Assembly: GCF_017893965.1 (NCBI RefSeq)
Contig: NZ_CP054142.1
Coordinates: 1,922,001 to 1,986,000 of the forward strand
Direction of reading: 5' to 3'
DNA: 64,000 nucleotides
DNA from: Treponema parvum
GTDB taxonomy: Bacteria > Spirochaetota > Spirochaetia > Treponematales > Treponemataceae
This document shows, piece after piece, positions 9,036-17,235 of the stretch; position 1 is the stretch's first letter, and every line of letters starts with the position of its first letter. The translations under genes and the position numbers were made by a program. The notes beneath the pieces were generated by a model, which was given only the letters and a program-made list of their open reading frames with translations, ran no database searches and was not told the DNA's origin.

Positions 9036-9761
9036 TTACCGCCTGCAAAGACTTAATAAGTTTTTTATTTCAGACGGTTTCAACTCTCTGAATTCTCCGG
9101 GTTTTAACCCTTCCAAAAGCAAATTTCCGATTCTTACTCTGGTCAACTGTTTTATTCCTATTTCCATCGACTCAAAAACCCGCCGGATTTCCCGGTTTTT
9201 ACCTTCCGTAAGAATTATTTGCATTCGTCTGGCGTTGACTTGCCGCGCGTCGACGCAGCGATAAAAAACTCCGTCTACGCGGAGGCCTTTTTTAAATTCT
9301 TCGGAAAAAGACCTCGGAATGGCAAGGCTTGTGTCTACGACGTATTCCTTTTCGACTTCCGCAGACGGATGAGAAAGTTTTGCCGCAAAATCGCCGTCGT
9401 TCGTAAAAATAAGCAACCCGGAACTGAACATATCCAGCCGCCCTACATTATACAACCTTTCTTTAAAATGTTCTTTTAATAAATCCGCGGCGACCGGTCG
9501 CCCTTTTTCGTCGGAAAGAGAACACACGTATCCTATGGGTTTATTCAAAAGCACGTAACGTTTTTTATCTTCAAGGACGATTTGCTTTCCGTCAACATAA
9601 ACGGAATCAGAAAGCGAAACCTTTGTGCCGAGTTCGCTAACCGCCTTTCCGTTAACGCTCACGCGCCCTTCGGCTATAAGTTTTTCGGCGCTTCTGCGGC
9701 TGGCTACCCCGCAGCGGGCTATAAAAGTCTGCAAACGTATAGTATCTTTTTTTTCGCTCAT
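9036..9761 (-). CDS. rluB: RsuA/RluB-family 23S/16S rRNA pseudouridine synthase
   Basis: It isomerises a specific uridine in ribosomal RNA to pseudouridine. An N-terminal S4 RNA-binding domain (LQTFIARCGVASRRSAEKLI) is followed by the catalytic domain with GRLDMFSSGLLIFTNDG, in which the Asp is the nucleophile. GKNREIRRVFE is also typical. Start chosen at ATG 9761 (MSEKK), which places the S4 domain at the N-terminus as in the family. The longer frame to 9830 overlaps scpB and adds no conserved sequence. No strong ribosome site is visible, so coupling to scpB (stop 10 nt upstream) is likely. RluB versus another subfamily member is an inference helped by the usual scpA-scpB-rluB order. Confidence 0.88.
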   Translation of the reverse strand: MSEKKDTIRLQTFIARCGVASRRSAEKLIAEGRVSVNGKAVSELGTKVSLSDSVYVDGKQIVLEDKKRYVLLNKPIGYVCSLSDEKGRPVAADLLKEHFKERLYNVGRLDMFSSGLLIFTNDGDFAAKLSHPSAEVEKEYVVDTSLAIPRSFSEEFKKGLRVDGVFYRCVDARQVNARRMQIILTEGKNREIRRVFESMEIGIKQLTRVRIGNLLLEGLKPGEFRELKPSEIKNLLSLCRR

Positions 9762-9771
9762 AGCGGCATGT

Positions 9772-10311
9772 TCAGCGGGCAAGCTCAAAGCGTTCGTTCT
9801 CCTCATCGTCGAGCCGCGGCAAATCCGCAATGCTGTTTAAGCGAAAGAATTTTAAAAATTCCTTTGTAGTGCCGTATTGGATGGGTTTTCCGGGGATGTC
9901 TTTTTTTCCCACTTCCTTTATTAAATTTCTTTCCATCAAGAGTCTTATCATTGTGTCGGCGGAAACTCCGCGGATAGCTTCTATTTCCGCACGCGTTACA
10001 GGCTGAGAATAGGCGATAATTGAAAGAGTTTCTATGGCGGGTCTGGATAATTTTCCTTCGTTTTTATTGCCGTACTTTTCTTTTAATACGTCCCAAATAT
10101 ATCTTTTGGGAACAAGAGACCAGCCGCCCGTGATTTTTGCAAGATCTATGCCGGAATTTTCAGCCGTATATTTTTCCTTAAGCATTTCAAGACAACGGGA
10201 AACGACTTCTTCCGACAACTGTGCCGAAGCTGCAAGCGCCTTTTCGGTCTGAGGTTCATGTTCCAAAAACAACACCGCTTCGACCAAGGCGGATTCCTTT
10301 AATAATTCCAA
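9772..10311 (-). CDS. scpB: Segregation and condensation protein B
   Basis: A 179-residue winged-helix protein that joins ScpA and SMC in the bacterial condensin complex. The sequences RPAIETLSIIAYSQPVTRAEIEAIRG and KEVGKKDIPGKPIQYGTT (each shown here in part) are characteristic of the family. It starts at TTG 10311 with ribosome site agagg 6 nt upstream. It sits between scpA and rluB in one operon. Confidence 0.93.
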   Translation of the reverse strand: MELLKESALVEAVLFLEHEPQTEKALAASAQLSEEVVSRCLEMLKEKYTAENSGIDLAKITGGWSLVPKRYIWDVLKEKYGNKNEGKLSRPAIETLSIIAYSQPVTRAEIEAIRGVSADTMIRLLMERNLIKEVGKKDIPGKPIQYGTTKEFLKFFRLNSIADLPRLDDEENERFELAR

Positions 10312-10351
10312 CTCGTACCTCTAAAAAACATGATTTATACGCACAACCTTG

Positions 10352-11158
10352 TCATGCGACCTTGTAACGGCATATCTTTATATCACCGAATAATTTATTT
10401 TGATAGATGCTGGCCATTTTAAATTTAACCGCTTCAAGGATCGCCATAAAAGCGCATATTATGTCCATTTCGTTTCCGCGGCGCACGATCAATTCCGTAA
10501 ACATGAATTCGCCTTTATTGTCCAGCAGTTCCGATATCAACGTTATCTTTTCATTGATCGAAACTTCTTCATACATGTTGATTATTTTTTCGTTGGAATA
10601 CACTGCTACCATGTCATGAAAAATTTTCTGCATTTGCTGAAGTAAATCCCAAGTGTCAACCTTTTTCCACTGGGATTCTTCTTCCTCAAACGGTAAAACA
10701 CACTGGAATTTCTTTCTTTCAAAGCTCCACTCACCGGCTTCTTCTTTTTCTTCCATCAATACGGAAAGTTTTTTAAATTTCTGGTATTCGATGAGTTTGG
10801 CGACAAGTTCCTGCCTGGGATCTTCGATATCCTCGTCGTCTCCGGTTATTTCGATAGGAAGCAGCATGCGGCTTTTTATGTAGATAAGTTTTGCCGCCCA
10901 GCTGTAAAATTCCGACAGATCGCTTAAGTCCGTTTGAACGGCAAAATCCAGGTATTCAAGATATTGTTCCGTAATCTGTGCGATGGGAATGTCATAGATG
11001 TTGACCTTGCTTTCACGTATGAGAGTCCACAATAAGTCGAGAGGACCTTCAAATTCTCCCGCGGTATATTTCCGCCTGCTCTTAGTTGCAGTCTCCGTGT
11101 CATTCGGTAAGCCCGCAGAACCTATGTCAGCCGAGTCTAAATTCCTGTTTGTATCCAT
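10352..11158 (-). CDS. scpA: Segregation and condensation protein A (kleisin)
   Basis: The kleisin subunit of the SMC-ScpAB complex that organises and segregates the chromosome. It carries the family opening FEGPLDLLWTLIRESKVNIY and YLEYLDFAVQTDLSDLSEF, and a C-terminal winged-helix segment. Start chosen at ATG 11158 (MDTNRN), which follows a ggagg at very short spacing. The frame remains open to 11251 but that stretch lies wholly inside folK and is Cys/Arg-rich and unconserved. The start lies 32 nt inside the end of folK, suggesting coupled translation. Confidence 0.92.
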   Translation of the reverse strand: MDTNRNLDSADIGSAGLPNDTETATKSRRKYTAGEFEGPLDLLWTLIRESKVNIYDIPIAQITEQYLEYLDFAVQTDLSDLSEFYSWAAKLIYIKSRMLLPIEITGDDEDIEDPRQELVAKLIEYQKFKKLSVLMEEKEEAGEWSFERKKFQCVLPFEEEESQWKKVDTWDLLQQMQKIFHDMVAVYSNEKIINMYEEVSINEKITLISELLDNKGEFMFTELIVRRGNEMDIICAFMAILEAVKFKMASIYQNKLFGDIKICRYKVA

Positions 11159-11714
11159 CCGCCGCCTCCGGAAAATATTCTGTAAGGAATTTTGCAAAAG
11201 GCATGTACAATTCCACACCCTGCTCAGGCAAGCGCCTGAGTTTTTCGGCAAAAATTTCCCTGTCTATAAAATCGGCAGATTTCGGTAAAATCTCCAGTAT
11301 CGGAATTAAAACAAATGCTCTCTCATAGAGGCGCGGATGCGGTATTTTAAGATTCGGTTCATCGACATTCAACTTGCCGAACAATTCTATGTCTATATCC
11401 ATCGAACGAGGGCCGAATCTTACCTCATGCCGTCTGTCGCGTCCGAGAGCGGATTCGATTTTATGAATTTCGGATAAAAGATCCCCGGGCTTAAAAGAAT
11501 CGTTTAAAAAGCCCATCGCCGCCATGTTAAAAAAATCGCTTTGATCGGTAACATACATCGCCTTTGTGCGGTATACCGATGAAAAAAGAGTGTCCCTTTG
11601 CGAAAAAGAAAAAAAAAGGCCGCGTAAAAAAATGCAGGAACGCCCCAAAAGCTCTACGGGAGACAGACCTTTAAAAGGCGCGTTCGAACCGAGTCCCAAT
11701 ACGACCGGGATCAT
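11127..11714 (-). CDS. folK: 2-amino-4-hydroxy-6-hydroxymethyldihydropteridine pyrophosphokinase
   Basis: It transfers pyrophosphate from ATP to 6-hydroxymethyl-7,8-dihydropterin in folate synthesis. The N-terminal LGLGSNAPFKG and the signature RFGPRSMDIDIELFG are diagnostic, followed by IPHPRLYERAFVLIPI. At 195 residues it is slightly longer than usual, with a C-terminal tail that overlaps the scpA start. Its ATG overlaps the recA stop codon (TAATG), so translation is probably coupled to recA. Only this step of the folate pathway is visible in the window. Confidence 0.95.
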   Translation of the reverse strand: MIPVVLGLGSNAPFKGLSPVELLGRSCIFLRGLFFSFSQRDTLFSSVYRTKAMYVTDQSDFFNMAAMGFLNDSFKPGDLLSEIHKIESALGRDRRHEVRFGPRSMDIDIELFGKLNVDEPNLKIPHPRLYERAFVLIPILEILPKSADFIDREIFAEKLRRLPEQGVELYMPFAKFLTEYFPEAADGYKQEFRLG

Positions 11715-12916
11715 TAAAATAATTCGGAAGGAGGGGTTTCTCCTTCGCTTTTTCCCTGCTCCTTTGCTATAGCGGAACCTTTAGGCGTAAGTTCTACACG
11801 GCTATCAGCAGCGGAGCGCATCTTTGCAGAGGCTTTTGCGGCGGCGATCTTTCCCGAAGGGAGCATTTCCTTGGCTTTTAAAACCTGAAACGGAAACAGC
11901 GATTCTCTAAGCTGTGTTTCAATCTTTTGAGTAAATTCCTTGTTCTGCTCTAAAAATGCAATCGCGTTTTCCTTTCCCTGTCCGACTTTTTCTTCGCCTG
12001 CCGTGTACCAAGCGCCTTTTTTGTCTATAAGACCGTGTTTTACGGCGGAGTCCAGCAGACTTGCCACGGCGGATATTCCCTTGCCGAAATAAATATCGAT
12101 TTCAACCTTGCGGAAAGGCGGAGCAACCTTATTTTTTACGACCTTTACGCGCACGTGATTACCGACCGCTTCTTCGGAACTCTTGCTTTCTATGGATTCT
12201 ATGCGGCGGATTTCAAGCCTCACAGAAGAATAAAATTTAAGAGCGTTTCCGCCCGTAGTAGTTTCGGGATTTCCGAACATTACGCCGATCTTCATGCGTA
12301 TCTGATTTATAAACACAAGGATGGAATTGGATTTTCCTATTATGGCCGTAAGCTTTCGCAGCGCCTGGCTCATAAGGCGGGCCTGAAGCCCCATGTGACT
12401 GTCGCCCATTTCGCCTTCGATTTCGGCTTGAGGCGTGAGCGCCGCTACGGAGTCGATAACGATTATGTCCACAGCGCCGCTTCTCACAAGGCTTTCCGCA
12501 ATTTCAAGAGCCTGTTCGCCCGTGTCGGGTTGGGAAACCCACAGTTCGTCTATGTTTACACCCAAAGCCTTTGCGTACTGAGGATCAAGAGCGTGTTCCG
12601 CATCGATAAACGCCGCAATTCCACCGAGCTTTTGAGCTTCGGCAATCGCATGCAGGGCCAAGGTAGTCTTACCTGAAGATTCGGGGCCGAACATTTCAAT
12701 AATGCGGCCGCGCGGATAGCCGCCGATACCAAGCGCTTCGTCAAGCAAAATAGAGCCCGACGGTATTACGTCTATGCCGGCCGTGTTAGCCTTTGTTCCC
12801 AGCTTCATCAGGGATCCCTGACCGAATTGTTTTTCGATTTGAAGCCTAGCCGCTTCAAGCGCCTTCATTTTTTCGGACTGTTCGCCGGCTGCCGGAATAT
12901 CTTTGTTTTCTGCCAT
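11714..12916 (-). CDS. recA: Recombinase RecA
   Basis: The DNA strand-exchange ATPase for homologous recombination and DNA damage response. Walker [10 protein letters not shown] lies at 77-85 and the L2 loop region reads [15 protein letters not shown]. At 400 residues it is longer than the ~350 typical, with about 15 extra residues at the N-terminus and a long C-terminal tail ending [13 protein letters not shown]. Ribosome site gggaggg lies before ATG 12916. It is the first gene of the recA-folK-scpA-scpB-rluB-cmk/rpsA operon. Confidence 0.98.
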   Translation of the reverse strand: MAENKDIPAAGEQSEKMKALEAARLQIEKQFGQGSLMKLGTKANTAGIDVIPSGSILLDEALGIGGYPRGRIIEMFGPESSGKTTLALHAIAEAQKLGGIAAFIDAEHALDPQYAKALGVNIDELWVSQPDTGEQALEIAESLVRSGAVDIIVIDSVAALTPQAEIEGEMGDSHMGLQARLMSQALRKLTAIIGKSNSILVFINQIRMKIGVMFGNPETTTGGNALKFYSSVRLEIRRIESIESKSSEEAVGNHVRVKVVKNKVAPPFRKVEIDIYFGKGISAVASLLDSAVKHGLIDKKGAWYTAGEEKVGQGKENAIAFLEQNKEFTQKIETQLRESLFPFQVLKAKEMLPSGKIAAAKASAKMRSAADSRVELTPKGSAIAKEQGKSEGETPPSELF

Positions 12917-12964
12917 TTTACTGCCTTCCCTCCCACAGGAACTTACTGTATTAATTGCACGGAT

Positions 12965-12992
12965 ATTGAATTTTCCGCAACGGGGCTGTCAA
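12965..12992 (-). promoter_or_regulatory. Possible recA operon promoter, beside a large hairpin
   Basis: On the minus strand, TTGACA (12992-12987), a 16-nt spacer and TTCAAT (12970-12965) lie about 50 nt before recA. The -35 also sits in one arm of an imperfect inverted repeat (ggctgt...caaaag, ~12983-13042) that begins right after the upstream gene's stop. This may terminate or attenuate read-through from the rpe operon. I saw no recognisable LexA box. Confidence 0.4.
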
Positions 12993-13043
12993 AAAAGCGT
13001 ATGTGTCATCGCACATCAATGCAACCGACTTTTGAAACAGCCT

Positions 13044-14162
13044 CTATCTTAGCTCAAGAGAATCGTTTACGCTTTGATAAACGGATCTTCCTTCCAAGCT
13101 CAAAAAACCGTCTTTCAGCGTAACCTTAGCCAAAATCCTAACGGGTTTTTCTCCGTCAATCGGAGGCTCGGGCGCTCTTTCAAAGAAAACGGGGACGATC
13201 CCATCAACGCGTTTCATGGTTTCATAGCCGACTAAAAGATCGCACTCAAAAGCGTCTCCCATCGTCCTTGCGTTTGAAATACGCCCCGTCCACGAAATAC
13301 AGCAGTCAAGGTAGAGCGGCACGTCGGACGAAACCTGTTTATATGTATAGTTATTTTGAGTTTTCTGTATTGTATCAAAAGTAGCTTCTTTAAGATAGCC
13401 CATAAACACATTTGCTTTTTGTTTTATTGAAAAAGCGGCGTTTGAATTGACTATTTTGTTAAGCTCGATCTGCGCCGCATTATCGTTTTCTTTCTGAAAG
13501 AACTCCATAGCTTTTTTATAAGATTCTGAAATTTCAGCGTCAGTCAAAATATAACGATAAACCTGCCCTGACAAATCCCTTTCCTGCGCATTTTTTTCTT
13601 CATCCTTCGTAAGGGCGACGGCGTTAAGATTTGCGCGAGGTCCGTTTACGGCAGGTTTCTTATACGCCAGATTAAACACCAATACGGCTCCGAGCGCAAA
13701 TACTAAAACGGGAATAATAAACCCCATAACTCGGAAAGGATCGACTCCTATTTCAGGATAAAACTGTTCTATGCGTCCGCTGTCCACCCAGCGGCAAATC
13801 GTATCGTAATCTCCCTTTGTGCGTATAAATTCCATTGCGCGCAGTGCGATCTTATTTCCGGGATCGCTGTCGATAATGTCAAGGTAGTATCTCAATGCTC
13901 TGTCCGTGTCGCCGCGGCGCAGATAGATCGCAGCCTGCCCCAGCAAAAGACGCGTGTCGGTGAGTTTTATCGAACGCGCCCTGCGATAATACTTTGAAGC
14001 GGTTCCCGCATCGCCCACATAGAGGCAGGCTGTTCCCAGCGTTATGTAATAATCGAAATTTTCTTCATATATGTCGGAACGCCCTTCAAGCAGAGTTATG
14101 GCCTTTGCAAATTGTCGCTGCTTTATCAGCGTACAGGCTGTATCAAGAGCTGAACGGCGCAT
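13044..14162 (-). CDS. TPR protein with one central membrane segment
   Basis: A 372-residue protein. Residues ~1-130 hold three or four TPR-like helical repeats (FDYYITLGTACLYVGDAGTA; LLLGQAAIYLRRGDTDRAL). One transmembrane helix follows at about 147-167 (FIIPVLVFALGAVLVFNLAY), and then a ~200-residue domain that would lie across the membrane. The N-terminal TPRs are probably cytoplasmic. I do not recognise the C-terminal domain. It is the last of four genes starting at rpe, 3 nt after the preceding stop, and shares the envelope character of its two upstream neighbours. Confidence 0.75.
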   Translation of the reverse strand: MRRSALDTACTLIKQRQFAKAITLLEGRSDIYEENFDYYITLGTACLYVGDAGTASKYYRRARSIKLTDTRLLLGQAAIYLRRGDTDRALRYYLDIIDSDPGNKIALRAMEFIRTKGDYDTICRWVDSGRIEQFYPEIGVDPFRVMGFIIPVLVFALGAVLVFNLAYKKPAVNGPRANLNAVALTKDEEKNAQERDLSGQVYRYILTDAEISESYKKAMEFFQKENDNAAQIELNKIVNSNAAFSIKQKANVFMGYLKEATFDTIQKTQNNYTYKQVSSDVPLYLDCCISWTGRISNARTMGDAFECDLLVGYETMKRVDGIVPVFFERAPEPPIDGEKPVRILAKVTLKDGFLSLEGRSVYQSVNDSLELR

Positions 14163-14165
14163 TTT

Positions 14166-15512
14166 TTACTTATTCCTCAGAACCGATAAAATTGCATCCA
14201 GCTCGTCGTTGAGCCTTACAATCTCGTCGGGGTCGATAATATTTCCGGAAGTTTCCAAACCGTTTATTCTGTCGATCAAAGACTGCACGTAATCAAGGTC
14301 GAGATTGGGATACTTATCCGAAAGAGCGTTAAATTCCGCCGATTCTATCGGCGATGAATCGACAGCCTCCGTATTGAGTTTTTGCGGCTCATCGGAATCT
14401 GAAATTTTACCGCCGGTCCCCGGATCCAAACCTTCTGCTTCTAAAGTCTCTGCCGGCGCAGATGCGGCGGGACTTTCAGGCGCGGAGTGCGCCGCAGATA
14501 TGGCGGCCGTCGCAGAAGAAATCGCAGGTGCGGCAAAAAAAACGGTTTCACCTGCCGCCAAAGAATTTAAGAGCTTGGCTCCTGCGGGTTCCCTTCCTTC
14601 AACTCCGATAACCACATAAAACGTTACGGCGCTTTTTTGTCCCGGAGAAAGCGAAAAATCATTCCAAACTATGTCGACCGCGGAGTTATTATAAGACATG
14701 ATCGAGTTGAATATTCTGTTTTCGCGGTAATATGAGCCGTCCCACGCTCCGGAAGAAACAATGTCCCTGTTTGCAAGCGTAACAGTCTTAGGCGGCGTAA
14801 TGCCCGTACCCGAAAGGACAATCTGCATGGCCGTGGATTCGTTTTTTGAGACAATCCATTTTTCCGTAAGCATTGTCGTAAACTGCCTTTCGGCATCGAT
14901 CCGCGGGATTTTTGCCGTAGAAAAATTAGTGTAGGCCATTTCTCCCAAAACGGTATCAAATACGCCGCGTACGGCAAAATTCCTTTTATCCGATCCCGTG
15001 TTGGTCGTTTCTACCGTGAACTTTATAACATCCGCTTCAGCGTCTTTGGAACTCGCCCCAATCTCCATCGAAAGCGAAACTTCCGCTTGTACGCGGTCTT
15101 TTCGAATAGTGTAAACTATTTCAGCTCTGCCGCCTGATACGGCAAGGCGGTAAGGAATCCCTCCCAAACGGTTAAGCTGATAGACCGAGTTTCCGCTTTT
15201 AAGGTAAAAACCGCTGGAAGAAAAATCCGGACGGGAAGCGATGACGGGTTTTACAAAACCTTCGGGAAAAACCGCATACAGCCCGAACGTTCCCAGATTT
15301 TTTTGAAGAGCTACCCCCGCAGATCCCTTCGCGGCGGCAAAACGCTTACGAACGAATTTGCTCTTTTTTTCAAGCTTTACAGAAGACTCGGGAGACACGG
15401 CGTCTTCGTCGAATGTCGAAGATGCTTGATCCTCCGAAACCGATTTTACAAGCGCAAACGACGAAAGAAAAACAAAAAAACTTAAAAATAAAAAGGTCTT
15501 TTTTATCCTCAT
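14166..15512 (-). CDS. Exported protein of unknown function with low-complexity linker
   Basis: A 448-residue protein with an N-terminal signal peptide (RIKKTFLFLSFFVFLSSFAL, no lipobox Cys). A beta-rich domain of about 290 residues follows. Next come an Ala/Pro/Ser-rich linker (around 320-370) and a short charged C-terminal helix with periodic Leu/Ile that may be a coiled coil (DPDEIVRLNDELDAILSVL). It is expected in the periplasm or at the cell surface. No family was recognised. It sits between two TPR genes with 3-4 nt gaps, so the three are very likely co-translated and may form one envelope complex. Confidence 0.7.
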   Translation of the reverse strand: MRIKKTFLFLSFFVFLSSFALVKSVSEDQASSTFDEDAVSPESSVKLEKKSKFVRKRFAAAKGSAGVALQKNLGTFGLYAVFPEGFVKPVIASRPDFSSSGFYLKSGNSVYQLNRLGGIPYRLAVSGGRAEIVYTIRKDRVQAEVSLSMEIGASSKDAEADVIKFTVETTNTGSDKRNFAVRGVFDTVLGEMAYTNFSTAKIPRIDAERQFTTMLTEKWIVSKNESTAMQIVLSGTGITPPKTVTLANRDIVSSGAWDGSYYRENRIFNSIMSYNNSAVDIVWNDFSLSPGQKSAVTFYVVIGVEGREPAGAKLLNSLAAGETVFFAAPAISSATAAISAAHSAPESPAASAPAETLEAEGLDPGTGGKISDSDEPQKLNTEAVDSSPIESAEFNALSDKYPNLDLDYVQSLIDRINGLETSGNIIDPDEIVRLNDELDAILSVLRNK

Positions 15513-15516
15513 TTCA

Positions 15517-16413
15517 TTACCGCCCGTTTTTAGGATTGATTAAATTTTCAATTTCTACGGCTTTTTCTTTTAAGATCAAAATGCCGGGATTTTCTTTGGA
15601 TGACGATGAAAGCGTGTTCAACTCATCGACATCGTTTTGCAATTCATTATTTCTTCGCTTCAAGTCTTCAACTTCAGCCAGAAGCGCCGCATTTTTGTCC
15701 TGTTCGGATCTCAAACGCCGCTGCAATCCCGCAAGCCCTTCAGCCTGATATTCCTTAATATTTTTTTCATAGCTTTCCTTTGCCGCAAGATATTCTTCCC
15801 CCGTCTTTTTAAGAAGGTAAAGGAGCTTTTCTTCTCTAAGGCGTTGATCGATCACTTCGATGCGGTATTGCGCTTCGGCAGCCCGCGGATCTTCGGAAAA
15901 ATCCGTAATTATACGCTCGTAGAGGCCGCGCGCCGTGTCATAGCGGCAGGCAACGTAAAAGGATTCGGCAAGCCAAAACAAGGCGGAGGAATACATTTCG
16001 TTTTCGGGATTTTCATGACAAAAATCGCTTAGCACCATGACGGAAGCCTCATATTCGCCGAGGTGATATAAGGCGCGTCCCCTCTGATAATTCACATAAG
16101 GAATATATAAAGAATTTTTATGAGCATCTAAAAATGTTTCAATATCCGAAAGCGCCCCGGAATAATCTCTGCTGTACATCTCTGCCATAATAAGAATGTA
16201 CAATGTGTCGGGATCGGAATTTTCATACAAAGAAACCGCCCTTCGCAAAAGGAAGACCGCAGATTCCCAGTCTTTTGCGCGGTAGGCTTCAAGCCCCTGT
16301 GAAACGGCTTGTCTTGCGGCGGCCGTCGAAACTTTTTGAGCGCAGAGCGGGAGCGCCGCAAACAAAACAAAGGCGCCCAATGCGGCCGAAACATATTTTT
16401 TTACATTTACCAC
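15517..16413 (-). CDS. Exported TPR / coiled-coil protein, YbgF-like layout
   Basis: A 298-residue protein starting at GTG 16413, which has a perfect ribosome site (aggagg, 6 nt spacing) and lies inside the end of rpe. The signal peptide ends near LCA-QK (residue ~25). Several TPR repeats follow (GLEAYRAKDWESAVFLLRRA; LFWLAESFYVACRYDTA), then a long coiled coil from about residue 190 to 275 (RRLRSEQDKNAALLAEVEDL). CpoB/YbgF proteins have the same two parts in opposite order, so relation is uncertain. It would act in the periplasm. Confidence 0.78.
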   Translation of the reverse strand: MVNVKKYVSAALGAFVLFAALPLCAQKVSTAAARQAVSQGLEAYRAKDWESAVFLLRRAVSLYENSDPDTLYILIMAEMYSRDYSGALSDIETFLDAHKNSLYIPYVNYQRGRALYHLGEYEASVMVLSDFCHENPENEMYSSALFWLAESFYVACRYDTARGLYERIITDFSEDPRAAEAQYRIEVIDQRLREEKLLYLLKKTGEEYLAAKESYEKNIKEYQAEGLAGLQRRLRSEQDKNAALLAEVEDLKRRNNELQNDVDELNTLSSSSKENPGILILKEKAVEIENLINPKNGR

Positions 16414-17033
16414 TTAAGACCTCCTGAAAAAAAGGCTGAGCCCGAAACTATTATATCCGCCCCAGCTTCGATAACGGCAGGCAAGGTCTTTGCATTTACG
16501 CCGCCGTCGATGGAAATATCAAAAGAATAACCGTTTTCTTGCCGTATTCTTTTTAGTTGTCCGATTTTGCCTAAACATCCTTCTATAAATTTCTGCCCCC
16601 CGAATCCGGGATTTACGGTCATCACAAGTACAAGGTCGATTTCAGGAAGAATTTCCGAAAGCAAGGCTGCCGGCGTGGACGGAACTATGGCGATTCCCGC
16701 TCTTTTTCCTAAAGAACGGATGCTTTGTATCATTCGATTGATATGCACGTTATTTTCATAATGAAAGGTGATCCAATCCGCGCCGGCTTCAGCAAAACTT
16801 TCAATTTGGTCTTCAGGGTGTTCAACCATAAGGTGAATATCGAAAGGCAATTTTGAAAGCCCTCTGATCGATTTTATAACGGGCTGCCCGTAAGTAATTT
16901 GAGGCACGAACCTTCCGTCCATGACGTCTATGTGAACGGCTCCCGCTTTGTTTTTTTCTATCTGTTCAAACGCCCCCTTTAGATCGGAAAGATCTGCGGA
17001 AAGCAGAGAAGGAGCTAGAATTGGTTTTTTCAT
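16407..17033 (-). CDS. rpe: Ribulose-phosphate 3-epimerase
   Basis: It interconverts ribulose-5-phosphate and xylulose-5-phosphate in the pentose phosphate pathway. The TIM barrel is clear: APSLLSADLSDL, VHIDVMDGRFVPQITYG, FDIHLMVEHPE, VMTVNPGFGGQKF and SIDGGVNAKT supply the metal and phosphate ligands. At 208 residues it is slightly short; it ends right after the phosphate-binding SGSAFFSG. Its last 7 nt overlap the GTG start of the next gene. The start codon has no Shine-Dalgarno and sits only a few nt after a candidate promoter. Confidence 0.95.
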   Translation of the reverse strand: MKKPILAPSLLSADLSDLKGAFEQIEKNKAGAVHIDVMDGRFVPQITYGQPVIKSIRGLSKLPFDIHLMVEHPEDQIESFAEAGADWITFHYENNVHINRMIQSIRSLGKRAGIAIVPSTPAALLSEILPEIDLVLVMTVNPGFGGQKFIEGCLGKIGQLKRIRQENGYSFDISIDGGVNAKTLPAVIEAGADIIVSGSAFFSGGLKW

Positions 17034-17042
17034 TGCACTTTT

Positions 17043-17071
17043 ATATTATCAGATGAATAAACGGTTGTAAA
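17043..17071 (-). promoter_or_regulatory. Possible promoter giving a near-leaderless rpe mRNA
   Basis: Minus strand TTTACA (17071-17066), 17-nt spacer and TAATAT (17048-17043). Transcription would start about 17036, only a few nt from the rpe ATG at 17033, and no ribosome site precedes that ATG. The -10 match is weak. Confidence 0.35.
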
Positions 17072-17129
17072 TCTGTTGGAAGCGCATGTTTAGAGCCTGC
17101 GCCTTTTAAATAAAATCGTGAAAAACATC

Positions 17130-17159
17130 TTGACACAGTCGGCAAAAGCATAGTATAAG
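17130..17159 (+). promoter_or_regulatory. Upstream promoter for the TPR-greA operon
   Basis: TTGACA (17130-17135), 18-nt spacer and TATAAG (17154-17159), reading rightward. It lies about 75 nt before the ATG at 17236 and is one of two candidate promoters for that operon. Confidence 0.5.
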
Positions 17160-17194
17160 TTTAACCCTTTATTCACTCACTTTTAGTATTTTCA

Positions 17195-17222
17195 TTGACT
17201 AAAAAGCTCTTTTTAGTATAAT
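17195..17222 (+). promoter_or_regulatory. Promoter with a palindromic operator in its spacer
   Basis: TTGACT (17195-17200), a 16-nt spacer and a perfect TATAAT (17217-17222). The spacer is almost entirely a 20-bp palindrome, ACTAAAAAG-CT-CTTTTTAGT (17198-17217), an ideal place for a repressor. Transcription from here would begin near 17229, leaving about 7 nt before ATG 17236. Confidence 0.6.
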
Positions 17223-17235
17223 AAAAGATACGCCT

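Noticed and set aside
12035-12676. 213-codon open frame on the plus strand
   Set aside because: It is antisense to recA with a composition reflecting recA codons; no ribosome site or recognisable domain.
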